Of a stretch of 64,000 bases of DNA, positions 40,076 to 50,938 are shown piece by piece (the first letter of the stretch is position 1; each line of letters starts with the position of its first letter). The translations under genes were made by a program, and so were the position numbers. Under the pieces are notes generated by a model. The model saw only the letters and a program-made list of their open reading frames with translations. It had not been told where the DNA came from and searched no databases. The stretch comes from Lithospermum erythrorhizon (lineage: Eukaryota > Streptophyta > Magnoliopsida > Boraginales > Boraginaceae), in the NCBI GenBank assembly GCA_019722365.1, contig JADFUC010001257.1:110154-174153 (forward strand), read 5' to 3'.

Positions 40076-40760
40076 TTAGGACAAGAGCATCAAAACAAGT
40101 TGGTGGCATTAATAAGAGAGTTCGAAGATATTTTTGCGTGGGGACCTGAGGATATGCCAGGGGTAAGATCAACGCCTCGCTGATACACGGGCGTATGTGG
40201 ATCCCAGGCTAGGGCGGTAAAAAAAGAAAGACTCTTTAGTGATGAGAAGAATGCGTCATCCCAGGAGGTGCAAGCTACTTGTAGCCTTGAGGCCATCACG
40301 AGAATTACAATTTCGAATGGGTGGCAAGCGTTGTATTGGTCAAGAAACCTAGTGGAAAGTGGCGCGTGTGCAGAGCACCGCAATTTCAATAAAGCGTACC
40401 CCAGACTCATCCGCTACCGTGCCAGGCGTTTGGTCGGCCCGAGTGCGAGGCCATGAGGTTTTTGACTTTATGGACGCCTCGGGGTACCATCGAATCATTA
40501 TGTTTGAAGATGAGGAGAGGACGGCGTTCATAACCGAGTATGGCTTGTATTGCTGGCGGGTTATGTCATTCGGCTTGAAAAAATCTTGGGGCTACGTATC
40601 GTGAGATGGTCAATAAAAATTTTTGCTACAACAAATTGGACGGAATATGGATATATATGTCGACAATATGTTGGTCAAAAATGGGTGGTGAACATCTGGC
40701 AAATCTTAGAAACCTTTAACCCGAATTTTAGGAAGAAGCCGGGTTGAAAGTGAACCCGAG
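40076..40760 (+). pseudogene. Tat reverse transcriptase
   Basis: RT opens with LVALIREFEDIFAWGPEDMP (40100-40160). It then shows VKKPSGKWR-like and FDFMDASGYHRIIMFEDEER (40450-40520), TAFITEYGLYCWRVMSFGLK, and the catalytic box reads YVDN with following MLVK (near 40655-40680) in a third frame. There are at least three frame changes. RT copies RNA to cDNA in the particle. Confidence 0.85.
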
Positions 40761-40839
40761 AAATGCTCTTTAGCGTGGTCTCCGGGAAATTCTTAGGTTA
40801 TATGATCGATTACTTACGAGGATTGGGCGAATCGGATAA

Positions 40840-41490
40840 GATAAAGGCGATTATGGATATGCAGCCCCCCAAGAGCTATAAAGAGTTGCAGAAGGCGGAT
40901 ATGCAGCGGCGTTAAGTCGGTTATAGCCCGGGTCGGCGAAAAAAACCTACCCTTCTTCAAAAGTTTAAGGCGAATGTCGAAAGAAGAGTTTACCTGGGAT
41001 CATGAATGCAAGGAGGCGTTTGAAAGATTGAAAGAATATTTGGGTTCCCTATTTATCCGACCGAACCAGGAGCAGTTCTGACTATATGTGGCTATTTAGG
41101 ATATAAGTGGTTAAGCGAGGGAGTATTAGTAAGGAGATAGACCAACAACAAAGGCCTATATATTACGTTAGCCATGTCATAGGGATCTTTGAGGAGAGGT
41201 ACCAGTTATAGACAAAGTGCATTTGTGGTGGTAGTCTCGGCTGAAACTTAAGGCGTGCCAGAGTCCGCCCCGATCCAGTCGTAATGGTCAACCTTTGAGC
41301 GAATCTTACGACTAGTCCGGCCTGTCGGCGTTTAACCACACAGAGTGCAGCCAGGTTAAGTGAGTTCGAGATATCATCGTGCTGGGACCGGCCTGAGGCT
41401 CCCGGCGTTAGCGATTTTGTGATCGAGTGTAGAGAACCGAGACCTACTCCGTTCTCGAGGACCCATTTCGGTAGAAGAAAAGGTGGCCTC
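40840..41490 (+). pseudogene. Tat RNase H (first copy)
   Basis: Begins with a KSYKELQ...LSR-like connection and EEFTWDHECKEAFERLKEYL (near 40985-41040). A PGAVLTI..Y..SEGVLV stretch follows, then IYYVSHV (41155-41175) and AFVVVVSA. It ends with RAGTG and the DFVIEC..EP linker around 41410-41440. It is spread over all three frames. Confidence 0.8.
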
Positions 41491-41494
41491 ATTT

Positions 41495-41965
41495 GGACTC
41501 TATTTGTGGATGGGCGCCCGTAATGAGCAAGGGTGGTATTTGGGTAATCATTAGGACCTAAAGCGAAACTCTCGAATATGCCTGTGAGGATTTAGATTTC
41601 CCTTGACTAATAATAGCAGAGGCGAATCACGAGCCATGATGCAGGGTTACGGCTAGTAAGGTCTATGGGGGTTGAAGAATTGCTAGTTAAGGCAGACTCA
41701 AAACTGGTCATCGACCAAATTAAGGGAGCCTGCGGGGTAAAAAGTGACACATTGAAGAGATACCATGCGAAGGCGGTGCAGATTACTCATGAGTTCCGGA
41801 GGATCTTGTTTAAGCATATTCTAGAGTGGAAAAGCGAGAAGGTCGACCATACGTCTGGAAAGCTTGCAACTACCTGTATGACAAAAGCCTTGAAGAGGAT
41901 ATGTGTAGAAGTTTGTGACGGCAATTATCTTGAAAAGAGTGTTTCACGGGTTAGTGTGCAGTAGT
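41495..41965 (+). pseudogene. Second RNase H of the Tat element
   Basis: Starts WTLFVDG (41498-41515). An EAEYEAM-like block near 41615 is followed by the open frame 41665-41964: MGVEELLVKADSKLVIDQIK, YHAKAVQITHEF, ILEWKSEKVDH. The ADSKLV...Q motif and the position between RNase H and integrase are characteristic of the extra RNase H acquired by Tat elements. Confidence 0.8.
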
Positions 41966-42039
41966 AGATTGGCGAAAACCCATAATTTCCCTGTAAAGGG
42001 AAAATTACGGAAGACGGATCGAATCCGGGAGGATCGAGA

Positions 42040-43095
42040 ACGCTGACCTTAAATATCAATTGTGAAAATTATATCGGAGATGCTTGGGATGGCCACTGTA
42101 GCTTTGTGTAGCTACGGAGGATATTCAGTGTTGGTGAGAAACACATGAAGGATGGTGTGGGAGCCCACGTTGGGCCTCGGTCTGGCCATCGAAGACCACA
42201 ATTTGGATATTCTTGGCCCGCCTAGTGAAGGATGCGTATGTATGTCTTCGAAGTGTGACATTAGGAGGATGGGGGCAGCACCCCAATCACCTACCTCTTA
42301 CCCTCACCCCAGTAGTAGGGCCGATTCCTTTTGCTATGTGGGGAATTGACTTAGTAGGAAAAGTACCCGAGCCGAGAGGGGGGTGGAGTATGCCGTGTGT
42401 GATGAAGCCCCACTTGATAAGTGGGTGAAAGCCGCTCCATAAGAGGACCTTAGGAGTGAGGAGGTGGTCTGGGATTTTATGGGGAAAAAATATCTTGACT
42501 CGGTTTGGTATTCCCAAAATCTTGGTATCGGATAATGGTACTGATTTGAAGAGCGGTACGACGGACTTTGCGAAAGTTGGGATTGAACACATTTTTCGCC
42601 CAAATCTATTACCCTTGATCTAATGGACAAGTGGAGGTCATAAACCGAATCATATTTAAGGGCGTTAAGAAAAACATAATACAAAGCGGCCGGGGGAAGG
42701 AAATTGGATAGAGGAATAGCAGAGCGGTTTATGGTCGATACGATACACCCTGGTTGTCTGACGGGGCTCACTTTTGCTGGTATATGGTACCGAAGCGGTT
42801 TTGCGGTAGAGGTAGGATTGCCCACCTACGAGGCAAGTGGATTGACGAAAGATTTAATGATCGGAGGAAGAGACAACAAACTAGCAAGAAGGCCGAAGAG
42901 ACGAGGCTTTTCACGAGGGATTACCAGTGACAACTTATGGCAGTCGTACAACCCGGCGGGTTAAAAAATCGCCAATTCCGTGGGGATGCAGTGTTCTGGA
43001 GTGCGGTCGGCAAGCACATATGAATTAGAGGACTTAGATGGGAGAGTAATCCCTTGAGACTGGCAGCTTCTAAAACATACCGTTATTATGTGTGA
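42040..43095 (+). pseudogene. Tat integrase
   Basis: LVKDAYVCLRSV is a decayed zinc-binding HHCC neighbourhood. PNHLPLTLTPVVGPIPFAMW then GIDLVGKVPEPRGG (42280-42390) opens the catalytic core. The remainder (SEEVVWDFM, VSDNGT, HFSP, GQVEVINRI) is split by frameshifts. The C-terminal part has VEVGLPTYE, a K.RR-rich region, and YELEDLDGRVIP (near 43020-43055). This places the end of pol at about 43095. Confidence 0.85.
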
Positions 43096-46000
43096 TCGGA
43101 TAAAGACATTGCCGCCCCGAAGGGGTTATTCTCTTTTGAGAGTTTTAATAAAAGGAGCCTTCTTTTCATTCACTAATTGAACTATAGGGAAGCGCTACAG
43201 CTTTAAGTTGGCATGCTAAATCCCAAAGTATGATTTCAGTCCAAAAGACGAACTGATCACTCGTCGGTCTTAAAAAACAAGGGCCCATTAATCTTTGATA
43301 AGCAATTGAAATCGGGAGGAGTAAAGCCCTTGTGCGCCTGAGAAATACCTTGACAGGCGGTCGCCTCTTGATATAAATTTCTGAGGCCTCGGTACATAAC
43401 CGCTTATATAGGGAGTACTTAGCGGTAAAACCGGAGTTAAAACCCGCTGTCTTGGCGAGGTCGATGTCGTAATGTGAAAAATGAAAAAACAAACACGAGC
43501 GAATGGATACAATTCATTTAAGGAAAAGAAAAGATAAATTCTGAGCGTTAAGTGGAATATACAAGGGAAAATTTCTACCACTACTCGAGAAAGTTACAAA
43601 ACTCATAATAAAAATTAAGATCTGAAGATTATACGGCCGAGTAAATACTTCGAGGAGGTGGCTTCCTCATCATCTTCCTCATGTCGAAGTCGTGAGGCTT
43701 CAGTGCGAGAGGTGAACCAATACTGCTTCGGCAAAGTCGTGTCCTTCGCCCATCTGGATGCATGCTCTTGGACCTCCCTCTTTTTCTCGTAGCCTGCGTT
43801 TTCCTTTCTGGAAGTCTTCGTTACCTTAGAGACTTCATGTATTTTTGTTGTGAGTGCTCTCCAAAGCCTTCGGCCAGTCGCCAAAGGAATAGATGGCGTT
43901 CGAGTGCGAAGTAGAGCGGAGTTAGGTATATAAAAAAAAAAAAAGAGAAAAAAAAAAGAGAAAAGGGGAAAGTAGGAGGAGCGTGGAATACCCTTATCAG
44001 ATGACGAGCGATGGTGAAACTGCACCTCAGAGTGGGTCCTCGGCCCCGTCAAATCCTTCTTCACCCGCTCAAGAATGAGGGGTTTAGAGGCTGAAAAGCC
44101 GGCGCTTCTTCCGGAAGGGTGGAATCTTCGGTGATAGAGCCTTGGCCAGCGAGTATGGGAGACTTAGGAGGTCAGAAGGATACTCAGGTGGAGGAAGGTA
44201 GCAGGGCTCGCCTGCTTGAGGCACGAGCGGGGAGGGGATTCGGGCGCCCGAGGCTGAGCCGGGGAAGGATTGGGTTCTGGGCGGGGCGTGAATTATCGGA
44301 GGGACGGAAGGTGAATCTTAGAGATAGTTATTGTCTCGATCCTCTTGGGTCGGCAAGCCGGCGATGCTTCTTGCGGCCAATACACCAGGCCTCTCGTCGT
44401 CGGGCACCGGCCTCTTCTTTGCACGAGTGGAGGTGGTGGCGGGGTATGGGTGGCCGGGACATGGATCATAACTACGAAGGAGGCAAGGGACGCTGCTACG
44501 CTTCACTTGCGGAATAGAGGCAGCGAGAAAAGGGGACATCCCGGGGCTCCACGCAACCCTCAGCCGCTCGAAGAATGTCATCTACATAAGAGAAAGGAAA
44601 ATGGTGAATACACGGGTAAATGACTAAATAAAAACATATGTAGAAAACATGTGTCAGGTCTATACCCGACAAAGGAGACCACTGAAGAATTATCAAAATT
44701 CTTTGGACGGGATGATGCCCGCTTGAATCAAGACGCCCTCTTGTGATAGATTTTGTAGAGGCGTGGGCATTCGAATACCCGGCCTTGAGTCTCACGGCCC
44801 AGGCACTTAACTAGAACGGGCGTCTTCTTTGGTAAGGACGGGCGAGTGGCATCCTGCAGAGGGACCCATACCCGAGGAATCGCCTCATCCATACCGCCCT
44901 TCACAAAACACCACTTGGAATGCCATCGGGTTTCGGAGATTTTGTCTATTTTCGGGTCCGCAAAGATGTCCCAACCCCGCTTTGCCGGAAAGGATGTGAG
45001 CCACCCCGAATGCGAGGTGTTATGACAGCTGAAGAATAACTCCAGGGAAGGTTCTATATGAACTATGTTACAGACCACTACGAAAATGGTGATCTCTAGC
45101 CATCCGCTAGGGCGTATCTGCCCGGGAGCCCGGTTTACAGCCACTAACAAACTATTTACAAAAGGGGAAAAGGGAAACCTACACCCATAGGAGAGAGACT
45201 CTATGTACATGGTTGTCCAACCCGAGGACAAGGGACGCTTGCTTGGCGTGGATCAGGCCATTGGGCTCAAGACCTTATCCCCGCCTCTCTTGGGAGTCGC
45301 AGCTCCACAAAATGAGGGAATGGAAAATATCATCTAAAGTTATCTAAATCCGTTAGGGAGAAAGGGGCAGGAAGGAGGTCAGAAGATGGTAGGCATGGCG
45401 GGTGGAAGGTTTTGAGTTGTCTCCGCCCGATGCAGGAGAGATCTTGCATCTGTTCTGCCATAGGAGGTTGGCCAATGAAGACCGTGAAGTTCTTGATATG
45501 TCGATTCCGAAGCGGTATCGGTTCTTCCATGAGCCGTGAACCGCCGCCAGCGGAAGGTATTCTGACCGCTGAGAAGTTCCATGTTAGCAAAGGGATGGTG
45601 GAAAGCGTAAAGCGCAAACCGGCAACGATGGCCTCGGCGCCCTAAAGCGAGTAAAGCCTACAAAAGCATAAAGAGATTCGAGAATCGATACGCCCGCAGG
45701 CGAGTTAGAGCTGGAGGAACTTCCGATGTTTCTTGGTGGGAATTGCCGGCCATCTGTAAAAACATGAGACCTCGAAGTTAACACCATGAATAAAGTAAAG
45801 CAATAATCATGTGCGGTGGAAAATCCTCACGGGGCTCAATCGACTCACCCAGCCGAGTTCGTTTACCCAAAAAAAAAAAAAAAAGGAAAATCCTAAATCG
45901 TTAAACCATCGATTGAAACCCCCAAATCGATTGAAAACCCCAAAACCCCTCAAAATCTTCTAAATCGAAAGCCCAAAGCGGTCAGTCTCGTATCCTACTT

Positions 46001-46569
46001 CTAAATTCGAGGGATACCAAATGAAATTGCCCAACCGCTCCGGAGAGGATGGGGAAAAAATGACGAGCGGTTCGGGGGAGCAGCGTAGAGTCTACACAAT
46101 AAACCAACCGCGGGCTTAATGGCGTACCTTTAAAGCGAGGAGATTAAAAAGAGCGGAAGGAATGTATGGAAGTTGAAGAAGGACCGTTGCCAGATGAAGA
46201 AAGAAAGAAGGAAGATGAACAGTTGCAGTAAGAAGTGGAAAATAAAGTACAATGAATGACAAAAGTCACCTTTTATAGGACTTATGACCCAATGAGCAGG
46301 ATTCCTTTCGAGGTAGGGGCACGCGTGAAAATTGGCCTCAATTCCATAATGCTTGAGGTCAATTGTTTAATAAATCGTGATTCCAAAAGGTTGTTCCAAG
46401 TCAAACCAGCGGTACTTGTCAAAACCGATACTCGTCCAACTTACTTTGTGCTTATCCGCGTGGGATTCAAGGAATGGTCCTCGCCATTCGCGGATCGAGG
46501 ATGTTCACGCCCTTCCCGCGTTCCTTGGAAGGCTGGCGATATATATATAAACTTGACCAACTGCACATG
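43096..46569 (-). other. Tat 3' region with antisense coding frames
   Basis: Between pol and the 3' LTR the longest frames are antisense to the element: 44064-43615 (149 codons, basic and charged, with long poly-A/T tracts at 43928-43962), 45231-44728 (167 codons) and 45617-45330. No env-like gene is seen. Long 3' regions with antisense ORFs are known from Tat relatives such as Grande. Confidence 0.6.
44728..45231 (-). pseudogene. Antisense ORF with 'putative gypsy type transposon' domain
   Basis: 167 codons: GCRFPFSPFVNSLLVAVNRA, PGQIRPSGWLEITIFVVVCN, IEPSLELFF, SGWLTSFPAKRG, KWCFVKGG. This pattern matches the plant family annotated as putative gypsy type transposon (PF04195, Transposase_28), found in the antisense part of Tat elements. 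Function is unknown; it is not a transposase in the enzymatic sense. Upstream frames at 45617-45330 and 45787-45584 may be earlier pieces. The match is from memory of the family pattern, not a search. Confidence 0.6.
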
Positions 46570-47032
46570 GGCGGGGACCAAAAGGATATGGAGGCTCAGG
46601 AGCAGCAGCTTTCTCGGATAGCGACATGTGGCGTGATCACCAGGAAGAAAAAAGAGGTACGGCGGCCTCTGATGCTCTCCTATAAATATCCACTTGACGA
46701 TTACAAACCGGATAGGTCAAAACAACGGTCCACCAGTACCGTTCCTATGTCGACTTTATATTCCGTTACGGTATCTTGACTTGATCGTCAGTGTTTGTGA
46801 CCACGTGATCATGTTTCAATCGACTGACCCGGCCCCATGACCAGCGCCCGTTGGAGGACAAACCGTGAGCTTCGAACCGCTATAAGGAAAAAGGCGCGGT
46901 TTCAAGAATCCCGACTCCCGAAGGACTATCTCAACCAGTAACCCAAGTAGGCCAATCGGAGTTCAAAAGAATCCCGGTTGAATCATTTTCGGTTAGGACT
47001 AACACTAAAGGTGAAAATAAATTATACAAGCA
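46570..47032 (+). mobile_element. 3' LTR of the Tat element
   Basis: Begins after a purine-rich gggcggggacc and ends ...aattatacaagca. It aligns block by block with the 5' LTR but with many substitutions and indels, indicating an old insertion. Confidence 0.8.
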
Positions 47033-47715
47033 CATTACATTTACATTTGGGACATCTACATAAGAAATTTTGAACACTAGTTCTAATATATGGGAAGAAA
47101 ATATAATACTCCGTATAACAAAATAAAACGACGTACTAAAAAATTTGCGTTCCACCAAAATTGAAATATTAATTAAGAAGAAAAAAAAATGTGTTTTACT
47201 GGCACACCAAGCTCAACTGACAACAAGGTGTTGACATTGATGGAGTTGGCGAAAGTGATGTTAGAGCATGTTATACACATTGACAGGAGGGAAGAGTGTT
47301 ATGTCACGTGAGGTGGATTATAATTAAATAAAGAAGTTTTTTTTGTTCATTAATCATAAAAAAATATAAACTATATCATTTTATGATATATATTTTTCTT
47401 CTTGATAGATTTTAGCCTGTTAATACATACTATTTCGCCAAAAAAATCCATTAATGTCAATTTTATAAGCTTATTTTTCTTATTTTGAGTAATAGCGAAA
47501 AACGTGGGATCATATGTGTCTGATCGATTTATTAATATTTGATATATTTTTATATTTAATTTGAAATCATTCAAAGGTAGGGGACCTTTGACTCTCTCAT
47601 ACTCCTTTTGAGGATTGGATAAGTCAAAGAGTCACCACCTAAGGTGTGATGAGGCTGATCAACTCAGACATGCATGTCCCGAAAGTCTCGAGTGTTGACT
47701 TAATTCCGATGCTTC
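47033..47715. other. Intergenic, nothing recognised
   Basis: AT-rich. A short patch near 47225-47270 (gttgacattgatggagttgg) has coding-like composition but no family. Confidence 0.45.
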
Positions 47716-48545
47716 CTAAAACGAGTTGAAATAGCTGATACTAAAGGTTGTCACTTCAATGGGATTTTGTGGTTCTCCACCATGGAGGATTTTGTTCCTT
47801 TGAAAGATGTCGGGGTGGGGTTTCATCTTCCTGATTTCGAATAGGTCCTGGAACGAGCCAACACTAGGAACGGATCCATCAATTGTAAATCCCCTACAAA
47901 CTTCTTGTGTGAAACTACAATTATTAAAGATATGTAGAGTAGTCTCATCTTCCTTCCCACAGAGTTTGCCCCTTTGTTCAACTTGCATGTTCCTTTTTAC
48001 AAGATTAGCTGTTGTTGGTAGTGTATCTGTGATAGCTTTCCAAATAAAATGCTGAACTTTCCTTGAAACATTGAGCTTCCAGATTTGTTTGTACACATTA
48101 TTAGATTGAGTACTTTCTGAAGGTGAAGAGTTCTGAGCTTTAATCCCTTCCCTATGTAGCGTGTAAGCACTTTTTATAGAAAAAACCCTTTGGATCCGCT
48201 ATCCACTTGAAGGAGTCTTGTCTGTGTAGATTGTGCAGAGGAATTTTTATAATTTTGTCCACATCAATTTGGTAAAACAGATCCTTGAGAATATCTATTT
48301 TCCAAACCCCAATTTCCTAATCAATTAAGTGACTGATAGTGAGATTTGGGTAGGCCATATTCTTCAGGGTAATAGGCAACTTGGAATGAGTATGAGATAG
48401 CCATTTATGATTCCATATTTGAATATCCTTACCATTTCCTACTGTCCAGTTTGTTCCTTGAATTAACAGGTCCTTAACGCCTATTATGCTTCATAAGTAT
48501 AACTTGAAACTACTTGCAGAATTCCTGTCAGAAGAGTTTTGAGGA
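47716..48545 (-). pseudogene. LINE RT C-terminus with zf-RVT domain
   Basis: Reverse strand. SIIGVKDLLIQGTNW, TVGNGKDIQIWNHKW, then KIIKIPLHNLHRQDSFKWIA and DPKGFF. The open frame from 48096 reads QIWKLNVSRKVQHFIWKAIT, DTLPTTANLVKR, CGKEDETTLHIFNNC. The last is the zinc-binding RT domain (CxxxxETxxHxxxxC type). It ends near 47716. It is collinear with the LINE pieces at 53145-54225 and 56605-58347 on the same strand. Confidence 0.85.
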
Positions 48546-48690
48546 TACTACTTTTCTTTCAAAACTGTGGCTACGGGGCTACGGGGATCGGATGCGATCG
48601 ACATGTTTGCTTATGCTTCCGTCAGAATCGGCGAGATTTAGAATCGTTCAAATCTGGGCGTCGAGTCACCAGTCGATGGATGACTCAAAT
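48546..48690 (-). other. Tekay/Del PBS-like site and start of gag leader
   Basis: On the reverse strand, after the LTR end aacaagggtctttaa, comes tttgagtcatcc where TTTGGTATCAGAGC is usual in Tekay. A leader containing gattctgacggaagcataag and ATGTCGATCGCATCCG, a plausible gag start, follows. It is then cut by the LINE junction near 48545. Confidence 0.5.
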
Positions 48691-50938
48691 TTAAAGACCC
48701 TTGTTCTTAAGCCAAACCAATAAAAACAGATATATCTGAAAATAACGGTTTTTAGAGAAAATGATCGCGTCGTGATATTCCTATATACAAATCAACCAAA
48801 AAATACAACAATCTCCCATGTACAAAATATCAATAACAATACAGTCTGAAAATTCAAAATAACAACATAGAAATCCGGACTACAATAAAAAACAACAAGA
48901 ATGTGAGGATCTACGGCCACCTGTCGCTCACCTAAGCCTGGGCACGAACACACGGCAGCTCCCAAAAATGAGTGGCGCCGCTGTCAACTGACACAAATGA
49001 AATCTTAGTCCAAAGCGGTAGGATGTAAGGCTGCGAAGCTTAGTGAATATATCTCAAAAGTGGGGTATTCATGCCCAGCGCCTAGCATAATATAAGTGTT
49101 TAAAATTTAATAATTTAATAGATATGGAAGCATACTATTCAACTCAGATACATAATAAAAGAAAATATCATTAGCGAGTTCATTATCATGCTTGCATCAT
49201 AAAAGTATATCAAAACCGACATTACTATGATCATGATTCAGGCCTATCAAGCCAAACATGCATATTCTAATCTGGAACATCAACAATGATAATCATACAT
49301 TTCAAAGAAGCAAACGACAAATGCAATTTAGTCGCGACTCTGCGCTGCTCGACCAACAATGCCAAACATCCGCGACTAAACAACTAGACCATCGACTCAC
49401 GGCTTCGCGGCACGCGCTGGTACTACTCGACCCACAGCTTCGATAACTCAATCAACTCAACATAAACCGGTTCCAATAACTTCATCTGCGCGCGCGTCAG
49501 CCTCAAACGCGAGGGAGAAACTTTGCTGTCGACATAAGCTAAACAGCAAGCTGTAGCAGTGCGAGGCAAATCTGACTACCTCATACCGAAGTACAAGGCA
49601 ATACCGGATAGTACAACTCAACATACATCAACAACCTCTAAACAACTCATTCTATGCCACTCCAACCAACAAAAACACCCTAAAACCCAAAATGACCAAG
49701 CCACTGAAAACAACTCATCTAACTTCAGTAGACCTAAATGCAAAATGCTATAAATCCCACAAAAACACCATACACAACTGACTACTCAACCAACTTATCA
49801 TACTCAAACAATCAACACAAAAATATAGATAAACATGCTCACAATTATCGCCAAATTAGCGCACTTTCGCGAAAAGTAAACAAATCTACACCCGTGAATA
49901 AATACTCACCTTGGCTAACAATCTTACCGCCTCGCCCCTGATTAATCAGTATGCTCCCGTATCGCGCCTAACCAAAAACACCCGAGAATTACGATTACTA
50001 CTTACTACCATATTAACTCCATTTTAGAGGCTTAGGTTAACAACTACTCAACTTAAAGTTTCAAGTCAACCTTAACACATTTTAGTTCAACTTTCTAACC
50101 CTTTCTACGATTTTCGTTACCAATATGTCAACTTTAGGTGGAAAGATTACGAAGCGTGCTTAAACAACTAATAAAACAACAAAATTTCAACCACCCCAAA
50201 CTAATTTACCCATTTTCAACAATCTTTATTCCAAAAACCTACTACTAAAGCTTTACCCAACCATTTTCAACATAATCTCACCCAACAACATAAAAATCAT
50301 AACTTCTACTCCCAAAACAACTATATTAGGTTTCAATAATATGCTTTTAATTTAAAGGTGATTTGGAAATAATCGACCCTAAAGTCAGCTAAGCAGCATT
50401 CAACACATTTGACCCAAAAATCAATTGTTATAACTTCTAACCACAAAATCTAACCTTAGAGATACCTATATACCATTTTAAAGTCTCAAACTCAAAGTCA
50501 ACTTAAGAGTCAAACTTACATAACTTAATAAAAATATAAAAAGTTACAAACTTTCTCACCTTAAAGTGTAGAGGATGATGAGGGGAAGCTAGTCAACCAA
50601 CTTATAGACCTTGAGCAACAAAGGAAGAAAATGGAGGAGAATTTTTTTTTTCTTAGGGGGGGTTTTGGCCAACAATGAGGAAGAGTTGGTGAGTTTTTTT
50701 TGGATGAAGATGAATGTGGTTTGGGGGTTGGTGGGAATATTTAGGATATTATTAAGTCCATTTGGTATGCGGTTTAAACTCGAACATGAATTTTATTTCA
50801 ACCCTCGAATTTATATTATCACTTTAACCGATATAATTGCATTCGACTGCAATTTAATTCTTACTCTGCTTGACAACACTCGAAGCGAACTAGAATAATT
50901 ATTAAAATAATACTTATCTGAGAACGAAGTTATTTCAA
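48691..50938 (-). mobile_element. Tekay/Del LTR, reverse strand
   Basis: About 2.25 kb. On the reverse strand it starts TGAAATAACTTCGTTCTCAG after a ggcgaggtaggtag purine tract, and ends in aacaagggtctttaa. It aligns in order with the forward-strand copy at 55080-56605: attgcataccaa, gtctagttgtttagtcg, atattcactaagc, attttcagactg, ttgatattttgtac. Large LTRs of this kind are typical of Tekay/Del chromoviruses. Confidence 0.75.

Larger units (their letters stand above)
37396..47032 (+). mobile_element. Ty3/gypsy Tat-lineage retrotransposon, decayed
   Basis: A 9.6-kb element in forward orientation: LTR, PBS, gag, protease, RT, RNase H, second RNase H, integrase, about 3.4 kb of 3' region with antisense frames, LTR. 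The Tat assignment rests on the PBS type, the YCxxH..GHxTxEC-like gag end, the GRPTL...KMKFPTPGG protease end, the duplicated RNase H and the antisense region. Many frameshifts and stops affect every gene. No exact target duplication was found. Confidence 0.9.

Noticed and set aside
42334..42825. 163-codon reverse-strand frame in the Tat integrase
   Set aside because: It lies antisense to clear integrase motifs and has no domain of its own.
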